Assembly (NCBI GenBank): GCA_008973525.1
Contig: WACJ01000059.1
Span: forward strand, 1,220,422-1,284,421
Direction: 5' to 3'
DNA: 64,000 bases
Source of the DNA: Stenopsyche tienmushanensis
Taxonomy: Eukaryota; Arthropoda; Insecta; Trichoptera; Stenopsychidae
The position numbers and the translations under genes were made by a program. Every line of letters begins with the position of its first letter. The stretch's first letter is position 1. Positions 49,801 through 58,934 of this stretch are shown here, piece after piece. Under the pieces are notes generated by a model that saw nothing but the letters and a program-made list of their open reading frames with translations, was not told the DNA's origin and searched no databases.

Positions 49801-52667
49801 AGAAGAAGCTTCTTTTCCAGAGATAACATGGAAAATTTCATCACATTCTGTAGACAGCTTGGCGTACATGAAAATTTGCTATTTGAAAGCGATGATTTGG
49901 GTTTGTATTAATATATTTTGATATTAAAGTTAATTATTTTCCAATATAAATACAAAATAAGCTAAAATCCATATTGTTTCAGTTATGCATGCACAACCAC
50001 GCAATGTAATTCTATGCCTGTTGGAACTGGCTAGAATAGCGACCAAATTTAAAGTGGAACCACCAGGCTTAGTGCAGCTGGAACGAGAAATTGCTCTAGA
50101 AGAAGCCGGAGTAACTGACGATAAAGATGCTAGACTCGGTGCAACATTAGGTTGGCAATTTCAACAAGAAAATGAGACTGATGGAGCAGCAAAGGATGGG
50201 TATTAATATTTTTTCATACGAAATACATCCAGATATTTTATATATAATCGTCATTAACATAATAATAATATTAATTTCAGAACGAATACGGATCATAATC
50301 CGTCTCTAACAACTATAGAAGCTGAAGGTATTAGATATAAAAATATTTTATTGATGCAATCAATTTAAATTTGAAATTACATTTATTTACAAGCGTCAAC
50401 ATCGATTGTAATTATTTTAATATTCTAATATTAAAATATTTTAGATTCACTTCCAGTTGCATTATTTACAACGGAAAGTGAGGATAATCGCTCTGTAAAT
50501 ACTGATGATACCTGGTCTAGAGGAACTTCTGAAGATCTTGATGGAGTACCATTGAAGCCCTTGACCGAATTAGATAAAAGAGTAAAATATTTAAATTGCT
50601 TAAGTAAAATATGATAATATATTGTCTCGCTAGGAATGTCGTTTTTTAAATGAAAGACTTAAATTTAAAGTTAAGTAAATGAAGGACTTCATGATAAATT
50701 ATCCTTTTGAAGTCCCACTAAACATTTAAAAGAGATTTTTTACTATTAGACCCGGTCGAGGGATTGATTTGTCACAAGATAATATAAAAACGGTTGTTTC
50801 TTCTCTTTATCGATTAAATCATGACACGTACTCCTGCACATCGCCTTGATCTCATCAGTAATACGGTTTCCGCACTCCCTGTTTTATAATATTTCCTATT
50901 TTTTTTAAATGTATTTGAATACTTTTCCAGAAATATCCAAGCTTTTCTGTTAATTCTCATATAATCTATATTAGATTTGATTCAATATCAGTACGCAGGA
51001 TATCGTCATCCACTTTAATCTTTCTCTCACTTTGGAGCTTAATTTCTAAACTAAAATTTTTACTTTTAAATTATTTAAACCATCTCTGGCATTGACAAAT
51101 AGTTAGTGATTCTCCGAGTGTATCACAAATATTTTTAGTTGCAATTGTTGCATTATTTTTTTGAAGATATTCATACAGTGAAATTTAACGTTAATTCCAA
51201 TGCGTGTTCGGCACAAAATCCACCACCAAATTTTGTAGAAAATAACGTTCCCCAGATGTTAGTTAACTAATAAAATATTCAATACGTGTTTGTTAAAGGA
51301 ATGACCTAAACACAATTGATGGTCAAAAAGTAACTATGAAAAAAATGGCATTCCTAACGGGACAATCTAATATGTAGAACATATTGAATTTATTGAATGT
51401 ATTTTTGATTAAGGTTCAAAACGTAACCAGATTGATGCAAAGAAATTGTAACTGTTCCGAAGGAAAATGTTCGAAGCTTTTGAAAGTTAAGAAAGTTGGC
51501 GAAGGTCGTTACAATATTGCTGGAAGAAATGTGTTCATAAGGGTAAGTTTATTTTGTTAATGTTTGAATTATTAAAATATGTTTTAATATAAGCGTCTGT
51601 ATTTAATATTGTATTTATTTTGATTACAGCTATTGAAAGGTAGACATATGATGGTCCGTGTTGGAGGCGGATGGGATACATTAGAACATTTCTTAACTCG
51701 TCACGATCCTTGTCAAGTACGTGTTATTTCATCTCAATCAGCATCTGCTATACCAAAGGTTACCACAGTAGATCTAGTCCAACCATCACTAATGCTTACC
51801 ACAACATCTATTGAAAACGCCATCTTAGAAAGTATAGAAGCACAACGCAGAAATAGTTCAAACAGCACCGCTGATATTTCTCCAATCGATATTCCAATTT
51901 CTACAATAGAATCCGTATCGGAAACCTCTTCGGTAAACAGCATACCAATTTCGAATATTTCTTCAAAGTCAAATGGAAAAGTATCTCCTTGTAGCGGAAA
52001 GAGTACTCCAAATTCTGTAAAATCTTGTTCAACGTCTTCTAAGACCTCGGGAAGAACAACTCCTTTGCAAAATGGAAAAATATCTCCGAGAAATTTAAAA
52101 TCTCCAACATATAATAGAGTTTTACCGTTTGATTCAAAGTCTAATATTAATGGAAAAGTATCTCCTTCGAGCTTAAAATTAGATCTTACAAATTCAACAA
52201 ACAATCGTAGAATAAAATCAGCAGGAGTAATCAACAACAGAATGATATCACCCATCGAAAGTAGCACTAGATTACTTCCAGCTTCGTCTAGGAATAATAT
52301 ACAGAACAATCGAAACGTTAGAACGCCGACTAACGAAGGTAGAAAATCATTTCCATCTGCAATGGGCACTGATGGTAATGGTGCGATGAGAAGACGAAGC
52401 TTAAATCTTTCATTGCCTTCGACTAATTCTAAACTCATTAAATCTCCATCTAGAACCGTAAGAAGCCAAAGCTTAAAATCTCCTATAAATAGAACCCCAA
52501 ATTCTATAACAAACTTAAAATCTCCCACTACACCAGTTTCACCCTCGAGTATCGAAAAAAGTGTTAAAATGGCATTGCCATTACAAACGAGCACGCCCAA
52601 CAAGTCATTTTTACATATAAGAGCTAAATATAGAAGTCCTCCTCCGAGGGATGTTCCTCCTAGATAA
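29499..52667 (+). CDS. pigs: GAS2-like cytoskeletal crosslinker (pickled-eggs type), complete spliced CDS of 8 exons
   Basis: Eight GT-AG exons join without a frame break to 2388 nt, 795 codons plus TAA. Residues about 165-297 form one calponin-homology domain, with [10 protein letters not shown], then [16 protein letters not shown] and [16 protein letters not shown]. Residues about 408-478 are the GAR/GAS2 domain, with C419, C421, C426 and C478 and the block [20 protein letters not shown]. Residues 346-407 are an acidic linker. Residues 480-795 are a Ser/Thr/Asn/Lys-rich tail with about fifteen SP or TP sites; SAIP at 489-492 followed by K fits the EB1-binding SxIP pattern. In this family the CH domain binds actin and the GAR domain binds microtubules, so the protein should couple the two in the cytoplasm. 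One CH plus one GAR excludes the spectraplakin Shot, which has paired CH domains, plakin repeats and EF hands. The start is supported by an in-frame TGA at 29469 in the same exon. Length is greater than vertebrate GAS2 (about 313 aa) and near the longer GAS2L proteins. Confidence 0.92.
30856..31575. mobile_element. piggyBac-like MITE
   Basis: Left end TCAACCCTTCGCACTCGAGA (30856), right end the complement of TTAACCCTTTGCACTCAATG (31575). TTAA on the right and TCAA on the left fit the TTAA target with one mutation. 720 bp; the 93-codon minus frame inside (31119-31400) resembles no transposase. Confidence 0.6.
31580..33270. other. A+T-rich non-coding DNA in intron 1
   Basis: Only short, low-information frames. 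Nothing recognised. Confidence 0.4.
33275..33743 (+). mobile_element. pogo-like MITE, copy 3 (5' truncated)
   Basis: Starts near ACTGTGACACAAATTAAGAC and ends CGCACAAAAAAGGTTTAAGT followed by GTA. The transposase-end block is present, with [20 protein letters not shown] and two stops upstream of it. Confidence 0.6.
34311..34435 (+). repeat. tRNA-derived SINE, copy 2
   Basis: TTGATCTGTAGGTAGCCCCG then GCGATTAAGCGGTCGGATTA (A-box side), GCGTTCAAATCTTC (B box), and GACTAGCGACCA, then an A+T-rich tail with AAAACATATATTCG. Matches 35541-35660 and, inverted, 24060-24185. Confidence 0.6.
34820..35260. promoter_or_regulatory. G+C-richer unique island in intron 1
   Basis: About 440 bp, clearly less A+T-rich than its flanks and single-copy here; no open frame of note on either strand. 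Best candidate in intron 1 for an intronic enhancer, on composition alone. Confidence 0.25.
35541..35660 (+). repeat. tRNA-derived SINE, copy 3
   Basis: TTGATCTGTAAGTAGTCTCG, AGTTAAGCGGTTGGACTCGT, and AGGTGTGACTGGCGACCA, followed by TAAAACACATATTCG. The B box itself is degraded in this copy. Confidence 0.6.
35912..36473 (+). mobile_element. pogo-like MITE, copy 4 (near full length)
   Basis: Starts CACTCAAACCTCTTTTTGTG and ends CACAAAAAAGGTTTAAGTG. Internal AAGTTATGCGG twice. The transposase-end block reads [17 protein letters not shown] before a stop. About 560 bp; the best copy for defining both ends. Confidence 0.65.
36480..38920. other. A+T-rich non-coding DNA in intron 1
   Basis: No gene or element recognised. 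A slightly richer patch at 38190-38420 shows no frame. Confidence 0.4.
38930..39005 (+). repeat. hAT-like terminal fragment
   Basis: AGGTTCCCAATCTTTTTTGA followed by GGGGCGACCCC and GTGACCCGCGACCCCCC resembles the common GGTTCCCAACCTTTTT..GCGACCCC end of hAT elements. No transposase frame adjoins it. Confidence 0.4.
39150..40110. other. Non-coding DNA in intron 1
   Basis: Mixed composition from 39150 to 39730 with short overlapping frames on both strands, then A+T-rich. Nothing recognised. Confidence 0.3.
40121..40560 (+). pseudogene. pogo/Tigger-like transposase C-terminal relic
   Basis: The plus-strand frame 40121-40351 holds [20 protein letters not shown], an acidic stretch like the region after the DDE core in Tigger-type proteins. 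After stops it resumes near 40460 with [20 protein letters not shown], like the helical end of the same proteins. It directly precedes MITE copy 5, which may derive from the same parent. Assignment by style of sequence, without a catalytic motif. Confidence 0.4.
40589..41256 (+). mobile_element. pogo-like MITE, copy 5 (longest)
   Basis: Starts TTTAAACCTTTTTTGTGCGA and ends CCGCACAAAAAAGGTGTA. Has the subterminal AAGTTATGCGG blocks and an extra middle part (40740-40960, including TTAGGGAGTTATAGCTC and ACGCGTTTTTCTCG). Lacks the transposase-end block. A run of 11 C lies just beyond at 41314-41324. Confidence 0.6.
41340..42670. other. A+T-rich non-coding DNA in intron 1
   Basis: Nothing recognised. 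Confidence 0.4.
42680..43130. promoter_or_regulatory. G+C-richer unique island in intron 1
   Basis: From CACCTTGGAGAAGGCGCACC to GTGCGCGTACGAG the sequence is much less A+T-rich than its flanks, single-copy in the window and has no useful frame. Candidate intronic regulatory element. Confidence 0.25.
43140..45520. other. A+T-rich non-coding DNA in intron 1
   Basis: No gene found. A near-perfect short hairpin occurs at 44611-44645 (arms TTGATG..GCTGAAA around a TCGTCA loop). Confidence 0.35.
45533..45894 (-). other. 113-codon minus-strand frame with an acceptor-like 5' edge, unrecognised
   Basis: The open frame (45874-45533) is preceded on its strand by a T-rich tract and TTTTTTGCAG at about 45880-45890, like a 3' splice site. 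It carries two hydrophobic stretches, around [13 protein letters not shown] and [15 protein letters not shown], so a membrane protein exon is conceivable. I recognise no family and find no partner exon. Low support. Confidence 0.15.
46795..46809 (+). repeat. LINE target-site duplication, left
   Basis: GATTTGTGTTAGTCT, identical to 47836-47850. Confidence 0.92.
46895..47835 (-). pseudogene. R1-type RT C-terminal region (LINE copy 2)
   Basis: Minus strand, one frame throughout: [19 protein letters not shown] and [20 protein letters not shown], then TAG at 47534-47536. Then the knuckle [21 protein letters not shown] and [14 protein letters not shown], and on to [20 protein letters not shown] and the natural end [20 protein letters not shown]. 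About 80% similar by eye to copy 1 over the shared part. One nonsense codon and no frameshift, so it is a fairly young but dead copy. Its 3' part shows where a natural element ends. Confidence 0.85.
47836..47850 (+). repeat. LINE target-site duplication, right
   Basis: GATTTGTGTTAGTCT, identical to 46795-46809; flanking bases differ on the outer sides. Confidence 0.92.
47858..48060 (+). repeat. hAT-like terminal fragment, doubtful
   Basis: AAGAGTTCCTAAAGGAGTCC followed by GGAAGCTTTGGGGGTCGATG resembles a hAT end (GGTTCCCAAA..GGGGGTCGACG type). No transposase. The remainder of the segment is A+T-rich. Confidence 0.25.
48065..48130 (+). repeat. piggyBac-like terminus
   Basis: TTAATCCTTTGCAGTCGAGA followed by GGTGACTCTCACTCACC and CTCGAAAGGCGAC, the TTAA plus CCTTTGC.CTCGA form of piggyBac-like ends. 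No second end was located. Confidence 0.45.
48450..48520 (+). repeat. Diverged right-end fragment of the pogo-like MITE
   Basis: CTTTTTTATGCAGATTTTTA, CCGTGGAACATATCTATCGC and ATAAAAACAAACCCAAATGT line up with the last 70 bp of copies 1-5. Confidence 0.4.
48560..49530. other. Non-coding end of intron 1, with a G+C-richer island at 48560-48900
   Basis: The first third is less A+T-rich and single-copy (candidate regulatory island). The rest becomes very A+T-rich towards the exon 2 acceptor. Confidence 0.25.
49540..49664 (+). CDS. pigs: pigs coding exon 2 (CH domain)
   Basis: 125 nt, residues 185-226, phase 1 in and phase 0 out. It encodes the CH signature [16 protein letters not shown] followed by a charged segment. 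Acceptor TTTTTTTAG, donor GGG|GTAAAT. Confidence 0.92.
49759..49900 (+). CDS. pigs: pigs coding exon 3 (CH domain)
   Basis: 142 nt, residues 227-273 plus one base. Contains the CH helices [17 protein letters not shown] and the start of the LFESDDLV segment. Acceptor AATTTCAG, donor G|GTTTGT. Confidence 0.92.
49983..50199 (+). CDS. pigs: pigs coding exon 4 (end of CH domain, linker start)
   Basis: 217 nt, residues 274-345 plus two bases. Completes the CH domain with [19 protein letters not shown] and the GAS2-family extension [12 protein letters not shown], then enters an acidic linker. Acceptor TTGTTTCAG; donor GATG|GG, reading GG|GTATTA at 50200. Confidence 0.9.
50281..50327 (+). CDS. pigs: pigs coding exon 5 (acidic linker micro-exon)
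   Basis: Only 47 nt, residues 346-361. It is called because acceptor AATTTCAG and donor GAAG|GTATTA fit and because it is needed to keep the frame between exons 4 and 6. Its length is not a multiple of three, so skipping it would shift the frame before the GAR domain. Confidence 0.82.
50445..50581 (+). CDS. pigs: pigs coding exon 6 (acidic linker)
   Basis: 137 nt, residues 362-407. Rich in Asp, Glu, Ser and Thr, and ends in [11 protein letters not shown], the usual lead-in to a GAR domain. Acceptor ATTTTAG, donor AAAAGA|GTAAAA, phase 0 out. Confidence 0.88.
50740..51330 (-). pseudogene. Mariner transposase N-terminal relic inside pigs intron 6
   Basis: The minus strand near 51000-51045 reads [16 protein letters not shown], and near 50945-50965 ELTEKLG, the mariner helix-turn-helix blocks (family RSGRPKSVDDDILRAMIEENP..T.REIAEKL). 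Upstream fragments (CQRWFK near 51090) fit the preceding block. Several stops and frame changes; the catalytic half is absent and no inverted repeats remain. It accounts for the size of this intron. Confidence 0.6.
51414..51542 (+). CDS. pigs: pigs coding exon 7 (GAR/GAS2 domain, first half)
   Basis: 129 nt, residues 408-450, phase 0 at both ends. Encodes the first half of the GAR domain with C419, C421 and C426 and the core [17 protein letters not shown]. The acceptor GATTAAG has a weak pyrimidine tract, but the family match fixes it. Donor AGG|GTAAGT is near-ideal. Confidence 0.9.
51630..52667 (+). CDS. pigs: pigs coding exon 8 (GAR end, SxIP motif, Ser/Pro-rich tail)
   Basis: 1038 nt including TAA, residues 451-795. 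It starts [15 protein letters not shown], finishes the GAR domain at C478, and then gives a basic low-complexity tail with repeated GK(V/I)SP and LKSP units. These resemble proline-directed kinase sites, and tails of this kind in the GAS2L proteins contact microtubules and EB1. SAIP at residues 489-492 is the only clear SxIP motif I find. Ends [11 protein letters not shown]. Acceptor GATTACAG. Confidence 0.92.
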   Translation, partial: LLKGRHMMVRVGGGWDTLEHFLTRHDPCQVRVISSQSASAIPKVTTVDLVQPSLMLTTTSIENAILESIEAQRRNSSNSTADISPIDIPISTIESVSETSSVNSIPISNISSKSNGKVSPCSGKSTPNSVKSCSTSSKTSGRTTPLQNGKISPRNLKSPTYNRVLPFDSKSNINGKVSPSSLKLDLTNSTNNRRIKSAGVINNRMISPIESSTRLLPASSRNNIQNNRNVRTPTNEGRKSFPSAMGTDGNGAMRRRSLNLSLPSTNSKLIKSPSRTVRSQSLKSPINRTPNSITNLKSPTTPVSPSSIEKSVKMALPLQTSTPNKSFLHIRAKYRSPPPRDVPPR

Positions 52668-54140
52668 ACTTATAATAAACAATCCGTGGCTACTCTAAAT
52701 ATCCTGATTCCATACAGTTACTAGATCTCAATATCAAATATTTCAAAATTTGCTAATTTGCTAATTAAGTCACTATTTTTATAATACATATCTTACATCT
52801 ATCTCTCGTACTTGTATATGACATTTTTTGTAACTTGGATAACACACGGTATACAGAATGGTCTGTGTGATACGATATACATTTTGGATTAATTTGTACA
52901 TTTTTTTGTGAACTTTAAAAAATGGGGCCACAATATCCAACCATAAAAAAATCTCTGTAAAATCTGAAAATTGCTATTTTCATAAAAAATTATCCATATA
53001 CAAATAGTTGTCAATATGCATTAAAAATAGTATTTATTTTTAATGAATCTTTATAATAGCAGCTCGACAAAAGTGTTAAGCTTAATATTAAGAATTCAAT
53101 CCTGTGTTTTTTCTTTTAATATGTCATAAATTTAGATGTGAGCTGTGAATCGCAAAGAAATGTTAAAATATTATGTTACCATAAATGTAATCTTGTATTT
53201 AGTGCTTATAAATCTCAGATATGCATATGCATTCTAAACTTTCAACTCTTAGCGTCTAAACGTATTGTATTAATATTAATCGTAGTCGAAAATGAAATCT
53301 AGTTATTTCGATTTCATTGAAAATTGATGCATCGGTGTAACATTTCATTTGCTAATGTGTGTCTCTATCGTCTACAAGAGAATGCATTATCTCAATTTTT
53401 CGATTTAAAATCAGATCTTAACATTTTTCTTAGCGGCCACGTAACAAACTTTGATAACGATAAAATCTATATAAATTTTAACATAATTATATGTTTTAGA
53501 AATATATATTGGATGCCATTATGATATAAAATAGGTACTGAAAGTACCTTAAGCGTTAAAGAAAAGTAATATATATTTAGAAAGATTGACATGCATATGC
53601 AGTAAAAACATCATGATAATATTTTGTTAAATAAATTACAACAAATAAATCAATAAAATGTCTCAAAATGACTTTTGATACACAATAGAGGTTTGCACGG
53701 ACTGAAATTTCAATATTTATATTAGCTCTAATACCTTATCCACTTTAGAAAGTCGATTAAAATAAATGAACGCATTAAATAATAACCCTATCCTGTGCAG
53801 ATCTCTAATATCGAACGAAAAATATGTTGATTTAGTGAAATTGTATTTGATTCAATGATTGTCTTCTCATTAAATTAAGTATACATACGAGCAAATGAAA
53901 TTATGTTACTCAAGTTATACATTAACTTTAGAAATATATTTTTTAATCGAATCACTCTGTACTTTTACCATAAGAACCGACTTAAAGACTGCCAAATTTA
54001 CAAAGACATTAAATCATATATTTAAGAGTATTTTGAAAAACACGGTGAAATTTATCTCGGTACATTTTCAAATGTGTATATTGATCTGTGCAATAATAAA
54101 CTAACCTGCTAGTCTTAATTATGGTGGTTTAATAAAGATA
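52668..54140 (+). other. pigs: Probable pigs 3'UTR
   Basis: A+T-rich non-coding DNA after the stop. AATAAA occurs at 52674-52679, only seven bases after the stop and so unlikely to be the main signal. It clusters at 53630-53657 (three copies) and occurs again at 54131-54136. The cluster would give a 3'UTR of about 1 kb. No transcript evidence is available, so the end is a guess. Confidence 0.4.
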
Positions 54141-55440
54141 CGTTAAAGCATAATCGTTTTTAATCATCTAAAAAATTGTATCAAATAATAGTACATAGTC
54201 GTGGAAGACGATTCTAATGTAGTAATCGTGCTAAAAGAGCGAACATATTTTCATAACAAATATGCATCAAGTACAACTTTAAATTTCGCAATATAGATGT
54301 TCACCGTATTGAAATGTAATGCAAAAATATTTTTGAGTAATACGAAGAATAATTGTAATAGACTCGAAGTGAGTAGACCTTTCAACTAAAGTGTGATATG
54401 TAGTTAGGAAATATATTAGATCGACTTACACCAAATTTCGTAGCCGTTTAAGGTCACCAATCCAAAATGAACAATCAAATCAATGCACGATTAATAGATC
54501 GTCGGGAATACTCGCCTTCTTTAAAATATCTTAATTTTACAGAAACACTATTAATTGTTTAAATTATTTCTGTGATATTTGGGTTTATGTAATATGTTAA
54601 TTAAGTAAAAGACACGCTCGATATGTCGTCATTTTCTACTCTTTCGTTGATATTCTGTGATATAATGTGTGTTAATTTCGATTAGTTCATTCGTCAAATG
54701 GATCTTTTTTACTTGCTACAACAAAACCATTGAATTCATCCACGAGATGACTATTCTACAAAGATATTTTTGTAGTTTACGTTAATATTTCCTTATAAAT
54801 GAAATCAATACTCGTTATTATTTGATACACTTATATCGTCATTTTAGCTTATACATATTTTAAGCCAAAGTGAATAAGAATTTAATTAAAATATATCTCT
54901 TCGACTAAAATGAATCTTTCAATTTTGGTATATTTTTACATTTTCGACATTTTTGTATAACAGTATGTTTGAAATATTCATACTTAGTAATAACATTCTA
55001 ATCATATAAACTCTTCATTGCTTTGATATTCATATTGTTGAGTTACTAGATTTATATACTTTATATTTTATACATATTCTTTATGTACTTTATACTTGAA
55101 TCATAATGATTATTTGTATTAAGTTGTAAATATTCTTTCTGTGTACATTGGATTGTTTTTTCAAATATATATATATACATATATATATTGAAAATTTGCT
55201 TACAAATTATAATGTATAATGCTTTAAAATTTTATTAACAGTCTTTTTCACGTTATTTATGAATTGTAACAATTTACATTTACTACCCTATTCTATTTAA
55301 TGATTAATAATTCAGTAAGATGATTAAATATTAATTTGAAAAATAAATATGTGCTATGTTGCATAATAAATATCTTTTTTCTTCATCTACTGTACATTTC
55401 ATTAGTATTAATAAACAAAAATATATAATATGATGAAAAG
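54140..55440. other. A+T-rich non-coding DNA downstream of pigs
   Basis: Includes an A/T palindromic run at 55165-55189. No gene recognised. Confidence 0.4.
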
Positions 55441-55442
55441 TC

Positions 55443-55881
55443 TACAGTAATCCGGCTCCAATATAATCCGGTGCTTCCTGTAGTCCAAAATCCCAATACG
55501 AGTATTGTACATATGTACAGTAAAGCTTTGTCGATGTAAAAAATGCAGGCAAGAAGTTGGAGGAAGCTTTATATATGTGGTTTCTTCAGGAAAGAAACAA
55601 GCATACATCTATTTCTGGGCACATATTGGCTATGAAAGCAAGGTTGTTGTACAAGAAAATAACAAAAAAGACTTTGTAGTTAGCAAGGGATACTTAAAAC
55701 GCTTTAAAAATCGTCATGGAATATGTTTGATGATGGTATTATCTATGCATATCGCATAATTTTTCGGATTACAAACATTCCTTTCTAAAAACGGACTACA
55801 ACGAGTCCGGGGCAGTATTCTATAGTCCGATAAATTGGACCATCCGTCATGGCCTTGCAAAATGTTTGTCGGATTACTGCG
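55443..55881 (+). mobile_element. Small pogo/Tigger-like element relic
   Basis: CAGTAATCCG at 55445-55454 (preceded by TA) and its complement CGGATTACTG at 55870-55879 form short ends. TCCGG-rich subterminal sequence on both sides is like the CAGT..TCCGG ends of pogo/Tigger elements. The frame 55505-55759 includes DFVVSKGYLKRFKNRHGI, a CENP-B-type DNA-binding block. The DDE core is missing: an internally deleted copy. Confidence 0.65.
55505..55759 (+). pseudogene. CENP-B-type HTH fragment of a pogo/Tigger transposase
   Basis: 84-codon frame. The recognisable part is VSKGYLKRFKNRHGI (family FxxSxGWLxRFKKRHGI). The N-terminal 40 residues look unrelated to the transposase and the frame closes before any catalytic block. 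Confidence 0.6.
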
Positions 55882-55889
55882 GGTCTATA

Positions 55890-56520
55890 ATATGTTTTAT
55901 TAAGACGATATTCATAGAATATGATCTTCATTTTTAATCGACTCAATGAGTCAACTGATATACGAAATAAAATGACTAAATCATCTGTACGACTTTAATA
56001 AAGACAAATATAAATTACAGCATGAGTGGTAAGTAATACATATGAATATTATTCAGCCCAGATAAGAATAAAATACTCAGCAAAATTAAAAGGGGACACA
56101 TATCTATGTAATCTGGATATATTTGTATATGGGTTTGTATCAATTTTAAGTAAAAAAACATACATTTTATTTTATATTCATGATCGTATGCATCATATAA
56201 TTACATTAGAGTAGAATTTCCAAAGATCACAATATACAATATAAAAATACAATTATAATGTATTATTAGAGTTCAATCTGTAATCAAATATCACGCTTAA
56301 AAATGAACACAATATCTCACTAAATCATAAAGCTTTACAAAATTGAAAATGTTTCACATAGGCTTATAAAGTTTATCATATAAGAATACTGGGAATTTAA
56401 TTTTATTAATATGCAAAGCACTTAGATCAATTATCTTTCTCGAAACATATCTACTTTAAAATATATATCGATTAAATTAGTTGGAAAGTAATATTTTCTA
56501 CTCTCTGTTTTTATTTTTAT
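55890..56520. other. A+T-rich non-coding DNA
   Basis: Nothing recognised; ends in a T-rich tract that could serve the exon-like island at 56523. Confidence 0.35.
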
Positions 56521-56522
56521 AG

Positions 56523-56666
56523 AGTGCTTTCGCTGCTCGACTCGCAAGGAGATATTTAGCAAAATCTCAACCGTGTCCAGGCATTAATGCAAATTCGAAA
56601 AAGTATACCTATTACAATCAATTTTTCAATACGTTCCCAAGAGATTTTAAAATCACTCTTGTTTAA
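56523..56666 (+). other. Exon-like island, 48 codons, unknown gene
   Basis: A strong pyrimidine tract and TTTTTATAG precede an open frame reading SAFAARLARRYLAKSQPCPG then INANSKK, before it drifts into A+T-rich codons and stops with TAA at 56664-56666. The first 85 bases are far more balanced in composition than the flanks, and a possible donor, AAA|GTATAC, lies near 56610. It could be an internal exon of a neighbouring gene on the plus strand or a distal alternative exon of pigs. No family recognised. Confidence 0.25.
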
Positions 56667-56669
56667 ATT

Positions 56670-58900
56670 CATTCAATATTAACGAATTTATAAAAAAGAA
56701 TACTATTCATGAGTTATGCCATATGGATTACGTAGTTGTATATACTGTAATAATAAAATTAATTAATACTAAATCAACAAAGTGCCATAACAACTTGGCA
56801 AATAATACACAGTCAACGTAGCAATTTCATATATGTACCTCCAAATGCTGATTTAACACCGTAAGTATGCTTAAAACATATGTTTATATTACAATTGATC
56901 AGTTTTAAATAAACCAGGCTATTCTCTTACATAAAAAGATAATTGCATTAAAGGAGAAAAGGATGGTGTGAAAAAATTAAAAGCAATTTAATAATGAATT
57001 TCATGATAATTTATTACATTTATGTATATATTTATATAATGTAGTAATATATCCATATTATTATGGATACGAACAAAATTACTGAGAATTAAAGACATGG
57101 ATCGAAAAAATGGCTGTATTCATTGAATAAATTACTAAATCACTTCCATTTTCCTCGTTCCTTAATAAAAATAAAGGTATCCTCCCTAGATAAGGATTTA
57201 TTTACATACAAAAGTAAACAGGAAAATCAATAAATATTCTATGTGTAATGTTGTCAGTACTTACACTGAATCATTAAGTCATTCACTTGGTTTGTTCGAT
57301 AGTAGTACATGTGTTTCAGAGTGACAGTGAAGATTAATTGGCGTTACCCCTACAACCATCCATCTTGTAGAGTTTCAAATCGATTTATTGTAAATTTTAA
57401 TAAACAAAGTTGATGTTAGAAATTGGTTTAATCTGATGACATTGAATGGCAATATTGCCACATTTACATATTTGTAAAAAATATATATTTTCATTCATGA
57501 ATCTATATAAAATAATCTCATTAATCATTTTTAAAAATAATCTTCATAGAAAAATTCATATTATTTAAAATTATGTAAAAAAATACTTCCAATGTATAAT
57601 AACAACATGCATGTACAATATATTTAGTTATTATGAAAGCCCAAAGGTCATAACGTTGTAGGTGAAATTTTTAATTAATATTAATGTATGTACCTGTTCC
57701 AAGATATAATGAATTATACTCATCGCGTTCACCATTAATATATTGTACGTTACTAGATGGACTTTAGTAGTTAACGTGTCTGCTGCTGGAATACAAATTT
57801 ATGTTAATAACATACAACAAAGATGATCCTGAATTGAATGAAGAGATGTGTACAACGATGATGATACATGATTTTTGCTTTAAATGATAATTTTATCAAA
57901 ATTAACACACGAGACCAATTTTAAAATATTTATAACACCTTTACTTCCACGCTATATAAAATCAATGGAGAAATTATATAATTCACAAAGATTTCACAAA
58001 TCATATTTTTATGCGTATAAAATGCTTTTATATATACATATAATATCACAAATATTATTATTTTAGTTTTAAAGTTTATAGAAAGCTAACAGAGAGGTGT
58101 GAAAATGAGCTTTTTCATAATAAAAATGTGCATCTAATGCTGCAATATATTTATTTTAATAATGGTTTAATTAATATTTCTAGCATTTGATATTTTTGAA
58201 AACACAAAAGAAAATAAATATTACTTTATAAAAATATACGACTAATAGATTGACATATTAATTAATAAATATTGTCCAGAATTTGTAAAATTTTTGTCTC
58301 CATTTTACTAATGACTTAAATGTAGTACATTGACTTTCAATTTGGCCTATTGAAAATCTCTTTTAATACTATGCTAAACAGTTTTGGCGAAATGCTTTCT
58401 TTTTATTGTCACTCCGTTGTACTTTTACTGAATTTAATTGCATCCTTTTACACTTGGATCAATTACATTTGCTTTTCATTCATATTTCATATTTTTTTTG
58501 TAATAGTTTTATTAAAATCATACATAAAATTTATAACACTAACAAAAGTGCTCACTTTAATCTAATCTGTTAATAAATTTTAAGTTTGATTTTATTAAAA
58601 TTAAATACAGAAGCCACAAAACTGAAACATGGGAGATTTAAAGAAAATTTTTAGTCATTTTCACACAAATATGTCCAAAAGATGTATGTCAAATTTAAAA
58701 TAAAGATTCTTTTTTGCAGTGTTGTATATAAATTTTAGAAAAAAAAACTTTCATATTTTGATTTCCATTTCTATAATCAACATAGTCTGGTTATTAGTAA
58801 TTAAACTACGTTTCACTCGAGGGCTCTACGCCAAACACTTTCAATCTAATGTTTGGTAAGGTTTACAGCAATAAAACCGAGTTTTTACATCAATTCAGAA
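56670..58900. other. Very A+T-rich non-coding DNA
   Basis: No gene or element recognised; all open frames are low-complexity. Confidence 0.4.
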
Positions 58901-58934
58901 TAAAACATGGGTCCATCACACCCGAGACAAAGAC

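Noticed and set aside
51734..52603. 289-codon open frame on the minus strand
   Set aside because: It lies exactly opposite pigs exon 8. The biased codons of the Ser/Asn/Lys-rich tail leave the complement free of stops; product is a Leu/Phe/Val/Asp-rich sequence with no family.
52674..52679. Main polyadenylation signal of pigs
   Set aside because: Seven bases after the stop codon is too close; the AATAAA cluster at 53630-53657 is more plausible.
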